Assembly (NCBI RefSeq): GCF_900101125.1
Contig: NZ_FNFL01000001.1
Location: 1,144,194-1,208,193, forward strand
DNA: 64,000 bases
DNA from: Sediminibacillus albus
Lineage (GTDB): Bacteria > Bacillota > Bacilli > Bacillales > Amphibacillaceae
Direction: 5' to 3'
Part shown: positions 36,198 through 43,837 of the stretch, piece after piece
Layout: each line of letters starts with the position of its first letter
Numbering within the stretch: the stretch's first letter is position 1
Translations under genes and position numbers: made by a program
The notes under the pieces: generated by a model
What the model was told of the DNA's origin: nothing
The model's input: the letters and a program-made list of their open reading frames with translations, nothing else
Database searches by the model: none

Positions 36198-36371
36198 ATG
36201 GCTGGGTATGATGATTATTTAAAAGATGAAAAAAAATTCGAAGTCGATGTCGATCGGATGATAAATGAAGGAATGGCCGGAGGAACCACAAGAAGCATAA
36301 ACGGCCGGAAGCATATCGAACAGGCGCGTGATCTTCCAAAAGAGAAACAACCTTTCCCTGGGAACAATTAA
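36198..36371 (+). CDS. small charged protein of unknown function (57 aa)
   Basis: A 57-residue protein, about 35 percent charged residues, starting MAGYDDYLKDEKKFEVD and ending KEKQPFPGNN. It contains NEGMAGGTTRSING in the middle. The ribosome binding site AAGGAGG lies 8 nt before the ATG. It is 53 nt downstream of the YheC/D gene and followed by a terminator, so it is likely co-transcribed and perhaps expressed during sporulation. I do not recognise the family. Confidence 0.7.
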   Translation: MAGYDDYLKDEKKFEVDVDRMINEGMAGGTTRSINGRKHIEQARDLPKEKQPFPGNN

Positions 36372-36406
36372 GTTGCATACCAGCTCTTCTTTCCCAGAGT
36401 CTGACA

Positions 36407-36436
36407 GGCTGTCGAGAAGTCTCGACGGCCTTTTTT
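36407..36436 (+). terminator. intrinsic terminator after the 57-aa gene
   Basis: GGCTGTCGAGA/TCTCGACGGCC with one G-T pair, a 2-nt apex and a run of six Ts. Confidence 0.88.
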
Positions 36437-36513
36437 GTTTTTTTATTCAACTCGCCGCGTCTCTCCACGGGCAAAGCTTGAAAATTTGCAGAGAACCATT
36501 GTTTCCGTGACTT

Positions 36514-36522
36514 TGTTATAAT
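36514..36522 (+). promoter_or_regulatory. extended -10 promoter of the PucR-type regulator
   Basis: TGTTATAAT, an extended -10 (TGnTATAAT), 32 nt before the start codon; no good -35 is seen, as is common with extended -10 sites. Confidence 0.5.
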
Positions 36523-36554
36523 AAGTGAAAACCTAAAAAGAAAGAGGCTTTTTT

Positions 36555-37466
36555 ATGATCGACAAATTACAAGCTATCTTCCCTTCCCTCGTCCGATACC
36601 AGCCGGAAAACAACCCGGAAACAGAAACTTACCAATGGTATCTGACCGACGATAACCAAATAATTGGGATTCCAGAACACGAACTGACCAACAATGAAGT
36701 TAATTTATTAAAAACATTCCTTACCCCATACCAATTCACACATTCTCCTATGAATCAACAGGAGTTAGCCTGGATGGACATTCTGTTTAAAGACGAAAAG
36801 CCCGACAAGCTGTTAAGCAAGCCTTTTGAAACGTACCGTTTTATCTATTTTTATTTATCAGAAGCAAATATCGACCAGGACGCTTTCAGGGAGGCTATTG
36901 AAGGCTTTTATCCTGATTTTGTGCCAATTCTGTGGGAAAACGGAAACAAAGGGGTAATTATTGAAGAAGGTATCCAGGAAGAGGAAAGTGGATTCACATC
37001 CTACCAGCAAATTACAGACCTGCTTATGAGTGATTTTTATATGAAAGTACATCTGTTTGTAAGTCCGATGTTCCCGGATTTAGTTTCGGCTCATACAAAC
37101 TACCAAAGGGTGAAAGACTGGTTTCATACAGCGCATAAATATAACAAAAATCCTGTGCTTACCCACGTAGATGCCATCCCTTATCTAATCCTTGATCAAA
37201 CGAAACAAGAGAAAAACTGTCAAATTGTCACATCCGTCTTTCAGGACACGATTGATGATAAGGAATTGTTGACGACCATTCAAACATTCCTCGAGTGTAA
37301 TTCCAACGCTACGCTGGCAGCGAAGGAATTGTATATGCACCGCAACAGCCTGCAATACCGGGTAGACAAGTTCATAGAAAAAACAGGAATCGATGTGAAG
37401 CAATTCAAAGGTGCTATCACCGTATATTTAGCATTAATGTTAAAACAGAAAACAGCACTATTGTAA
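36555..37466 (+). CDS. yxkF: PucR/CdaR-type transcriptional regulator, YxkF-like
   Basis: A 303-residue protein with a C-terminal PucR-type helix-turn-helix (about residues 240-300; NATLAAKELYMHRNSLQYRV is the recognition region). The N-terminal part matches no ligand-sensor domain that I recognise. It lies directly upstream of msmX, as yxkF does in B. subtilis. A local role controlling msmX or carbohydrate use is inferred. Start ATG follows AAAGAGG. Confidence 0.75.
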   Translation: MIDKLQAIFPSLVRYQPENNPETETYQWYLTDDNQIIGIPEHELTNNEVNLLKTFLTPYQFTHSPMNQQELAWMDILFKDEKPDKLLSKPFETYRFIYFYLSEANIDQDAFREAIEGFYPDFVPILWENGNKGVIIEEGIQEEESGFTSYQQITDLLMSDFYMKVHLFVSPMFPDLVSAHTNYQRVKDWFHTAHKYNKNPVLTHVDAIPYLILDQTKQEKNCQIVTSVFQDTIDDKELLTTIQTFLECNSNATLAAKELYMHRNSLQYRVDKFIEKTGIDVKQFKGAITVYLALMLKQKTALL

Positions 37467-37545
37467 ATGTGCACAAATTGTCCACCTAACTTTGTGCACT
37501 CAGGCTATTTACGGTTTCCCTAAAATTCAGTACACTTGGTCTATA

Positions 37546-37561
37546 AGTAAAACGCTTACAT
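37546..37561. promoter_or_regulatory. cre-like CcpA site upstream of msmX
   Basis: AGTAAAACGCTTACAT agrees with the catabolite responsive element WTGNAARCGNWWNCAW at all positions except the two after the first. It lies 18 nt before the msmX start codon, just ahead of the ribosome binding site, a position that would block transcription. Confidence 0.45.
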
Positions 37562-37579
37562 AAATAGGAGGAGAAGCAA

Positions 37580-38677
37580 ATGGCAGAGCTTAGTCTACGA
37601 AATATTTACAAAGTATATGATAAAAAAGTAACAGCAGTAGAAGACTTTAATTTGGAAATTGCTGATAAAGAATTTGTTGTGTTTGTTGGTCCTTCTGGGT
37701 GCGGCAAGTCTACAACCCTGCGTATGATTGCTGGATTGGAAGAAATTTCAGACGGCGATTTTTATATTGATGACAAAAGAATGAACGATGTTGCTCCTAA
37801 AGATCGTGATATCGCAATGGTTTTCCAGAACTATGCTTTATATCCGCACATGAATGTTTACGATAACATGGCCTTTGGTTTAAAGCTTCGGAAGTTCAAA
37901 AAAGATGAAATCGATCAAAGAGTACAAAACGCAGCCAAAATTCTTGGGCTTGAAGGTTATCTTGACCGTAAACCGAAAGCATTATCCGGCGGACAGCGCC
38001 AGCGTGTAGCCTTGGGACGTGCAATTGTACGTGACGCCAAAGTTTTCCTAATGGATGAACCATTATCTAATCTGGACGCCAAGCTTCGTGTACAAATGCG
38101 TGCGGAAATCCAAAAACTTCATAAACGGTTACAGACAACAACCATATACGTTACCCATGACCAGACAGAAGCAATGACAATGGCAACACGTCTCGTTGTA
38201 TTAAAGGACGGCCTTATCCAGCAAGTTGGCGCTCCTAAGGAAGTTTACGACAAACCAGAGAATGTATTTGTCGGCGGATTTATCGGTTCTCCTTCAATGA
38301 ACTTCCTGACAGGTACGCTAAGAGATGGCCAATTTGAAATTGGCGACTTAAAAATCCAGGTGCCAGAAGGAAAAATGAAAACATTACGCGCTCAAAATTA
38401 TCTGGACAAAGAACTTCTTTTAGGAATCCGTCCTGAAGATATGCATGACGAACCAGTATTTATTGAATCAACTCCAGGTACGAAAATCACTGCTACCATT
38501 GATGTGGCAGAGTTGATGGGATCTGAATCCTATCTTTATTCAAAGGTTAATGACCAGGACTTTATCGCCCGTGTAGATTCTAGGACCGATATTAACGGCG
38601 GGGAAAAAATTGACTTGGCTCTTGATATGAACAAAGCCCACTTTTTCGATATAGAAACGGAACAAAGAATTAGATAA
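37580..38677 (+). CDS. msmX: multi-sugar ABC transporter ATP-binding protein
   Basis: A 365-residue ATPase of the MalK/UgpC/MsmX family that energises several sugar importers whose own operons lack an ATPase. Walker A is GPSGCGKST, the Q-loop FQNYALYPHM, signature LSGGQRQRV, Walker B VFLMDEP and H-loop VTHDQ. The C-terminal OB-like regulatory domain has GIRPEDM and ends HFFDIETEQRIR. No sugar permease or binding-protein genes are nearby, as expected for MsmX. Start ATG follows AGGAGGAG. Confidence 0.93.
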   Translation: MAELSLRNIYKVYDKKVTAVEDFNLEIADKEFVVFVGPSGCGKSTTLRMIAGLEEISDGDFYIDDKRMNDVAPKDRDIAMVFQNYALYPHMNVYDNMAFGLKLRKFKKDEIDQRVQNAAKILGLEGYLDRKPKALSGGQRQRVALGRAIVRDAKVFLMDEPLSNLDAKLRVQMRAEIQKLHKRLQTTTIYVTHDQTEAMTMATRLVVLKDGLIQQVGAPKEVYDKPENVFVGGFIGSPSMNFLTGTLRDGQFEIGDLKIQVPEGKMKTLRAQNYLDKELLLGIRPEDMHDEPVFIESTPGTKITATIDVAELMGSESYLYSKVNDQDFIARVDSRTDINGGEKIDLALDMNKAHFFDIETEQRIR

Positions 38678-38686
38678 TTTTTTTCG

Positions 38687-38725
38687 GAGCAACAAGCAGC
38701 CCCCATACTTGTTGCTCTTTTTTTA
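38687..38725 (+). terminator. intrinsic terminator of msmX
   Basis: GAGCAACAAG/CTTGTTGCTC with an 11-nt loop followed by TTTTTTTATTT. Confidence 0.92.
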
Positions 38726-38738
38726 TTTGTTAACAAGT

Positions 38739-38993
38739 TTATCGGGGAATCTCCTGCATTGTAACTGTGATTTGCCCGGCGCAATTAGCACACTGGAATA
38801 AATGGACGCAAGTATGCTTTCGAGTCGAATCTTTAACTCCATCCACCGTTTTATTTATCTCATCATCGAGGTACGGACTATAATCCCCCATAAAGTCGAC
38901 TAATTTCCCCTGATCAGTCATCAAATTAGAACACTCAGGGCAAGTTCTTTCAATGACTCTCATGCCATTACATAATGGACAGGCCACCATCAT
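38739..38993 (-). CDS. zinc-ribbon protein of unknown function
   Basis: An 84-residue protein with two cysteine pairs at the N-terminus (CPLC, CPEC) and a C-terminal CANC with a preceding cysteine, suited to binding one or two zinc ions. The central region is acidic (DFMGDYSPYLDDEIN). The ATG at 38993 is 5 nt after GGAGG; the next ATG is immediately following and also possible. It converges on msmX. The function is unknown. Confidence 0.7.
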   Translation of the reverse strand: MMVACPLCNGMRVIERTCPECSNLMTDQGKLVDFMGDYSPYLDDEINKTVDGVKDSTRKHTCVHLFQCANCAGQITVTMQEIPR

Positions 38994-39131
38994 TAATCCC
39001 TCCATTTATATTTTCGATTTAAATTAACTATCGATTTTCCATACCCGAATATGCAGTACTTAAAAGATGACTGTCGCCTCGAAAGTACCTTTCCATGATA
39101 GTTATGTAGAAGAGAACCACCTCATAAATAT

Positions 39132-39163
39132 GGGAGAGACATCCCGTATCAGATGTCTCTCCC
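39132..39163 (-). terminator. probable terminator of the first SASP gene
   Basis: Perfect 12-bp stem GGGAGAGACATC/GATGTCTCTCCC with an 8-nt loop; the following T-run is weak. Confidence 0.7.
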
Positions 39164-39187
39164 TGCCATTGTGGTTTCATTCATTTG

Positions 39188-39388
39188 TTATTGTTGAGTA
39201 CCGCCCATTTGCTGTTGAGCAGTTCTTACAAGACGTTTAGTGATTTCTCCGCCGACAGAACCGTTAGCGCGAGAGGTGGTGTCTGCTCCCAGGTTAACTC
39301 CAAATTCTTGAGCGATTTCAACTTTCATTTGATCCAAAGCCTGCTCTACTCCTGGTACTAGCAATTGATTATTGTTGTTACTAGCCAT
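39188..39388 (-). CDS. alpha/beta-type small acid-soluble spore protein (copy 1)
   Basis: A 66-residue SASP that coats spore DNA and supplies amino acids on germination. It has the family signature [13 protein letters not shown], containing the germination protease site before FGV, and [16 protein letters not shown]. The ATG at 39388 follows AGGAGGTGATACAC. A close paralogue is 191 nt upstream (39577-39780); the proteins differ at few positions. Expression under SigG in the forespore is expected, though no convincing SigG promoter was identified. Confidence 0.95.
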   Translation of the reverse strand: MASNNNNQLLVPGVEQALDQMKVEIAQEFGVNLGADTTSRANGSVGGEITKRLVRTAQQQMGGTQQ

Positions 39389-39514
39389 GTGTATCACCTC
39401 CTGTAATCATATTATTTACTGGTCAGCAGATAATATTTATCATCTTGTCTGGTAAATATATCATTAGCAGGGGACAGCTCCCACAAGCTGCCGCGCGCCG
39501 TTTGCCCTATTAAA

Positions 39515-39538
39515 AGGAGGCACTTAAAAGTGCCTCCT
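39515..39538 (-). terminator. intrinsic terminator of the second SASP gene
   Basis: AGGAGGCACTT/AAGTGCCTCCT with a 2-nt loop, followed on the minus strand by TTTTAATAG. Confidence 0.85.
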
Positions 39539-39576
39539 AAGCCATTATTTTTATGAAATTGTCAGAGGTTAGATGA

Positions 39577-39780
39577 TTAAGATTGTTGAGTACCGCCCAT
39601 TTGTTGTTGAGCAGTTCTTACAAGACGCTTAGTAATTTCACCGCCGACAGAACCGTTAGCGCGAGATACTGTGTCAGCACCTAAGCTTACGCCAAATTCC
39701 TGTGCGATTTCAACTTTCATTTGATCTAAAGCTTGTTCGATACCAGGCACTAATAATTGGTTGGAATTGTTGCTAGCCAT
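39577..39780 (-). CDS. alpha/beta-type small acid-soluble spore protein (copy 2)
   Basis: A 67-residue SASP nearly identical to copy 1 (NSNQ for NNNQ, an extra C-terminal S, conservative changes near residues 31-37), with the same EFGV cleavage site and [10 protein letters not shown] segment. The ribosome binding sites and the first bases upstream of both copies are also alike (CAGGAGGTGATACACATG), which supports tandem duplication. Each has its own terminator. Confidence 0.95.
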   Translation of the reverse strand: MASNNSNQLLVPGIEQALDQMKVEIAQEFGVSLGADTVSRANGSVGGEITKRLVRTAQQQMGGTQQS

Positions 39781-39888
39781 GTGTATCACCTCCTGTAAAC
39801 CTATTATTGCCGGATAAGAACGGATTATCAGGAGAAAAGATTGGTAATTTTACAAAACCAGTATCGACAGCCGCTAGTCACTTGCCAT

Positions 39889-40710
39889 TTAGCTGGCATT
39901 TTTTCTTCTGTGGTAAATAGCATTGATTTCTGCCCCTATTACCAGCGTCAAACCAGTCAGAAAGAACCAAAGCAGTAATATTACGACACCGCCAAGACTT
40001 CCATATGTTGCTGAGTAATTGCCAAAGTTGCTGAGATAAAAAGAAAAACCTAAAGAAATAATCTGCCAAAGTATTGCAGCACCAATAGCACCAGGGATGA
40101 CTTGTTTAAACGGAAAGTCAATATTAGGAGCCGACCAATAAAGGGCCGTTAATATGACTATCATCACGAAGATGCTTACCACCCAGCGTAAGACATTGAG
40201 TAATATTTCCGTACCGTTCGGCAAATGGATAAATGATTTTATAAAATCAAGCAGTACACCGCCGAAAATGGGGAAAACCAAGGCGACAGCCAAAGCTAAT
40301 ACCATTCCCAACGTTAATGCTAACGACAACAGCCTCACCTTGATAAAGGATCGGGATTCTTCCACGTTATAAGCATGATTGGATGCATCGATAAAAGCAT
40401 TTACCGCTTTAGAGGCTGACCAAAGTGTACCGAGGATACCTATCGTTAACAAGCCGCCTCTTTGATTGCTAACGACATTCACAACCGTGTCTTCAAACGT
40501 ACCAGCTATCTCAGAAGGAAGAATATTTCCTACAAAGTTTACCGCCCGCTGCGGATCGATCGATAAATAAGGAAGAATAGACAGCAATAAAATTAACAAA
40601 GGAACAATGGCAAGCAAGTAATAAAACGCTTGTGCTGCCGCTAGTGTAGTTGCATCATCTTTTTTAAATTCTTTACCTAATTCTTTTCCATAAGCGATCA
40701 TTTTGCTCAT
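39889..40710 (-). CDS. YihY/UPF0761-family membrane protein
   Basis: A 273-residue integral membrane protein of the YihY (BrkB) family. About six hydrophobic segments, the start DATTLAAAQAFYYLLAIVPL, the central LGTLWSASKAVNAFIDASN and the C-terminal SLGGVVILLLWFFLTGL are characteristic. Older annotations calling this family ribonuclease BN are incorrect for E. coli; the true function is unknown. The ATG follows GGGAGG. Confidence 0.87.
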   Translation of the reverse strand: MSKMIAYGKELGKEFKKDDATTLAAAQAFYYLLAIVPLLILLLSILPYLSIDPQRAVNFVGNILPSEIAGTFEDTVVNVVSNQRGGLLTIGILGTLWSASKAVNAFIDASNHAYNVEESRSFIKVRLLSLALTLGMVLALAVALVFPIFGGVLLDFIKSFIHLPNGTEILLNVLRWVVSIFVMIVILTALYWSAPNIDFPFKQVIPGAIGAAILWQIISLGFSFYLSNFGNYSATYGSLGGVVILLLWFFLTGLTLVIGAEINAIYHRRKNAS

Positions 40711-40832
40711 TACTTTAACCTCCCAAACAAAAACCTATTCTTTGTAGGTCTATCCCCGCTAAACCAACTGTTCAATCATCTGTACTTATTTATTACTGAA
40801 TTAGGTGAAGGTAAAGTTTTGGTAAAAACAGC

Positions 40833-40870
40833 AAAAAAATCCCCTGAACGGCAAAAACGTTCAGAGGATT
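40833..40870 (-). terminator. intrinsic terminator of fumC
   Basis: AATCCCCTGAACG pairs with CGTTCAGAGGATT (one mismatch) around GCAAAAA; a run of seven Ts follows on the minus strand. Confidence 0.87.
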
Positions 40871-40879
40871 ATCGTCCTT

Positions 40880-42265
40880 TTATTTAGGATAGGTCATTTC
40901 TTTTGGATCGATATACTCATCAAATTGATCTGCTGTCAATAAACCTGAATCCACAGCTGCCTGTTTCAAAGTGGTATTTTCGGCAAAAGCTTTTTTAGCA
41001 ATTTTGGCAGCATTTTCATAGCCAATATGTGGATTGAGGGCAGTCACAAGCATTAAGGAATCTTTTAAATTTTTCTCGATGTTTTCATAATTAGGCTCTA
41101 GTCCTTTCGCACAGCGCTCATCGAAGGATAGCATACTATCAGCCAACAGCTGGGCAGATTGAATGAAATTATAGGCGATAACAGGCTTAAATACATTCAA
41201 TTCAAAGTTCCCTTGGCTGGCGGCAAATCCGATGGTGGCATCATTGCCCATCACTTGGGCCGCAACCATCGTGACTGCTTCACTTTGAGTTGGATTAACT
41301 TTCCCGGGCATGATAGAGCTTCCCGGCTCATTGGCAGGAATATCAATTTCTCCTATGCCGCATCTCGGTCCGCTTGCCAGCCATCTTACATCATTCGCTA
41401 TTTTCATTAAATCGGCTGCCAATGCCTTTAAAGCGCCATGAGCATAGACGAGCTCGTCATGGCTTGTAAGAGCATGAAACTTATTGGGAGCAGAAATAAA
41501 TTCTTTGCCCGTATACTCATTGATCTTTGCGCATACTCTTTCGGAAAATTCGGGATGGGCGTTCAGTCCTGTACCGACTGCTGTCCCGCCGATTGCCAGC
41601 TCTTTTATATAGGAGAGGCTGTTGCTGATCATTGCTTCGGTTTTTTCAAGCATCCGGTGCCAGCCGCTGATTTCCTGGCCAAGTGTCAGCGGGGTAGCGT
41701 CCTGTAAGTGGGTACGCCCGATTTTCACGATGTCCTCAAACGCTTCCATTTTTTCTTTAAATGTTTGTTTTAATGTCCGGAGAGCTGGCAATACGGTATC
41801 CTCAAGCTTCAAGACAGCTCCGACATGCATCGCTGTCGGGTATGTATCATTCGAGCTTTGTGATTTGTTAACATCGTCATTCGGATGTAGCGTTAACTGA
41901 CTATTCCTGTCCTTCAACCACTCATTTCCAACAAATGCGATTACTTCATTAACGTTCATATTGGATTGGGTACCGCTGCCAGTCTGCCAAACAACAAGAG
42001 GAAAATGTTCTACTAATTCTCCGGCCAAAATCTGATCTGCAGCATATGCAATGGCCTGTGCCTTTTCTTCTTCAAGTAAACCAAGATCTTTATTTGCCAT
42101 TGCTGCGCTCTTTTTCAAAATCGCAAAACCTTCAATAACTTCTTCAGGCATATTTTCCGCGCCAATTGGAAAGTTCTGTTTGCTTCGCTGTGTCTGCGCT
42201 CCCCAGTATTTATCAGCTGCAACTTTCATTTCACCGAGTGTATCTTTTTCAATCCGGTAATCCAT
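40880..42265 (-). CDS. fumC: class II fumarate hydratase
   Basis: The iron-independent fumarase of the TCA cycle (citG of B. subtilis), converting fumarate to L-malate in the cytosol. The 461-residue protein has [14 protein letters not shown], the catalytic His region [11 protein letters not shown], and the superfamily signature [11 protein letters not shown]. Full length; the ATG follows AGGGAGG. It is monocistronic, with its own terminator. Confidence 0.97.
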   Translation of the reverse strand: MDYRIEKDTLGEMKVAADKYWGAQTQRSKQNFPIGAENMPEEVIEGFAILKKSAAMANKDLGLLEEEKAQAIAYAADQILAGELVEHFPLVVWQTGSGTQSNMNVNEVIAFVGNEWLKDRNSQLTLHPNDDVNKSQSSNDTYPTAMHVGAVLKLEDTVLPALRTLKQTFKEKMEAFEDIVKIGRTHLQDATPLTLGQEISGWHRMLEKTEAMISNSLSYIKELAIGGTAVGTGLNAHPEFSERVCAKINEYTGKEFISAPNKFHALTSHDELVYAHGALKALAADLMKIANDVRWLASGPRCGIGEIDIPANEPGSSIMPGKVNPTQSEAVTMVAAQVMGNDATIGFAASQGNFELNVFKPVIAYNFIQSAQLLADSMLSFDERCAKGLEPNYENIEKNLKDSLMLVTALNPHIGYENAAKIAKKAFAENTTLKQAAVDSGLLTADQFDEYIDPKEMTYPK

Positions 42266-42656
42266 AGTATATGTATCCTCCCTTTGAATAAGCTTCTTTT
42301 TTATTGTACCAAATTTTCTGCGAAATAAGAAAAAACAAAGGTCAAGCTTATACCTTTAAGAGGAAATAAGAAATTTATGGATATAATAGTCAGACTATTT
42401 ATAATTAACAAATTCCATGCTATGATTGAGCTACTATGGTGGAGGGAGGAGAGAAAATTTCAAAGACAATATTGAAATTTCTCCGCTTAATCTAGCCAAT
42501 GTAGTAAAAGTGGTAAGAGAGCCTTGAATTCAAGGCTCTCTTTTTTTCCCCCACTTCTCAGAAACGACACAAAATTCAATAATTGTCCATTCTATTAAGC
42601 CATATCATCTTATATAATATTTTAAATAGAGATGTACCTGACAGGAGGGGAAAAAC
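42266..42656. other. intergenic region fumC / phospholipase-C-like gene
   Basis: 391 nt without a supported protein gene, apart from the hairpin-rich orphan transcript candidate at 42448-42547. A TATAAT (42613-42618) is suited to the downstream gene but no matching -35 is seen. Confidence 0.5.
42448..42547 (+). ncRNA. candidate small structured RNA with terminator
   Basis: Two hairpins lie in series. The first pairs GAGAAAATTTCAA (42451-42463) with TTGAAATTTCTC (42472-42483) around AGACAATA with one bulged A. The second is a perfect 26-nt palindrome AGAGAGCC...GGCTCTCT (42516-42541) followed by six Ts, that is, an intrinsic terminator with no gene in front of it. A short in-frame peptide (18 codons, ATG at 42436) overlaps the first hairpin. 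A -10-like TATGAT (42421-42426) precedes it. Confidence 0.35.
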
Positions 42657-43574
42657 TTGCCGAACATTTGGACACATATCTTATTTTGCGAAGAAATTGC
42701 TGACTCATTACAAAAGAATACTCCCTACATACAGCAGGAAGTATACATGAATTTAGGTGCACAGGGCCCGGATCCATTTTTTTACCATAACTTCTGGCCT
42801 TGGAAAAAAGAATCAGACGTCAATAAAATTGGGACCGTACTGCACACGGAGAAATGTGGAGAATTCCTCATCGACTTAATCTGCCAAGCTACTCTAGCTT
42901 CTTCAGAAGTACAGGCCTATGTTTTTGGCTTCGTAACGCATCATATTCTTGACCGGAATGCTCACCCGTATATACACTACAAAGCAGGCTATGACGGACA
43001 TAACCATCAAAGGCTTGAAGTAATCATTGATACACTGATGACAGAAAAGCTTCGCCATTTAAAAACATGGAAAGCACCCGTGTATAAGGAAATCGACGCC
43101 GGTAACCGGATGGACCAGACAGTTGCCGACTTCCTGGACAACACAATCAGAAAACACTACAAGCAAAGTACCGCAGGAATTCCTGAAAAGTATATCCAGC
43201 ATTCCTACCGTGATATGAAGCTGGCCCTTAGAATCCTTTATGATCCAAATGGGTGGAAGAACTCCTTGTTTCCTTCATTAGTTTCAGCCTTTTCCCACCG
43301 GCCGGTAGAAACAGATATAGATTACCTGAACGAAGGCAATGACACTTGGTTTCATCCAGCCACAAAAGAAGCTTCCCAGGAAAGCTTTTTGCAATTATAT
43401 GATAAAGCAAGGAACGAAGGAATAGAGATTATGAATGAAGTACTCAGCTATTGGAAAGAGCCAGCCCAATCAAAAGAAGCCAAATTAACAGCATTAATTG
43501 ACAATATTTCCTATGATACAGGCAAACCCCTGAGTTCCAAACTAAGAAATAAACACAGCAACCCAATCGTATGA
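42657..43574 (+). CDS. zinc-dependent phospholipase C family protein
   Basis: A 305-residue protein of the zinc-dependent phospholipase C / S1-P1 nuclease fold family (PF00882 type). Metal ligands are expected at WTHILFCEEI near the N-terminus, GPDPFFYHNF, FVTHHILDRNAHPYIHY and the NHQRLEVIIDTLM helix. No signal peptide is present, so it is cytosolic, unlike secreted toxin-type enzymes. The start is a TTG at 42657, 7-8 nt after GGAGGGG. Substrate unknown. Confidence 0.8.
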   Translation: MPNIWTHILFCEEIADSLQKNTPYIQQEVYMNLGAQGPDPFFYHNFWPWKKESDVNKIGTVLHTEKCGEFLIDLICQATLASSEVQAYVFGFVTHHILDRNAHPYIHYKAGYDGHNHQRLEVIIDTLMTEKLRHLKTWKAPVYKEIDAGNRMDQTVADFLDNTIRKHYKQSTAGIPEKYIQHSYRDMKLALRILYDPNGWKNSLFPSLVSAFSHRPVETDIDYLNEGNDTWFHPATKEASQESFLQLYDKARNEGIEIMNEVLSYWKEPAQSKEAKLTALIDNISYDTGKPLSSKLRNKHSNPIV

Positions 43575-43577
43575 AAA

Positions 43578-43770
43578 TTCAAAAGTGAAAGTGCCCGGTT
43601 TGCGGCGTATGGGGTGGACTGCACCGTAGGAGATAAAGGAAACACGGAGCAGCGCGACGATGTTGACTTATCGGACGGAGGAGCAGGAAGCCCACTAGAC
43701 GCTGGGCACTGGAACTAGACGTTCAAAAGTGAAAGTGCCAGGTTTGCGGCGTATGGGGTGGACTGCACCG
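43578..43770. repeat. modular intergenic repeat: two 49-bp boxes flanking a core
   Basis: 49 bp at 43578-43626 recur at 43722-43770 with one mismatch, 144 nt apart. The box contains CAAAAGTGAAAGTGCC. The core between them (TTGACTTATCGGACG..., GCTGGGCACTGGAACTAGACG) is related to the reverse complement of the element at 57398-57497. It fills the space between convergent genes and has no open frame with a ribosome binding site. Confidence 0.8.
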
Positions 43771-43798
43771 CTGGAGCATCGGGGTTTATATAATAATA

Positions 43799-43830
43799 GA
43801 GCCGGCAGAGCTAATTACCGCTGCCGGCTC
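43799..43830 (-). terminator. hairpin terminator of the UMF1-type transporter gene
   Basis: Perfect 10-bp stem GAGCCGGCAG/CTGCCGGCTC with a 12-nt loop; T-content after the stem on the minus strand is moderate. Confidence 0.75.
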
Positions 43831-43837
43831 TTTCCAT

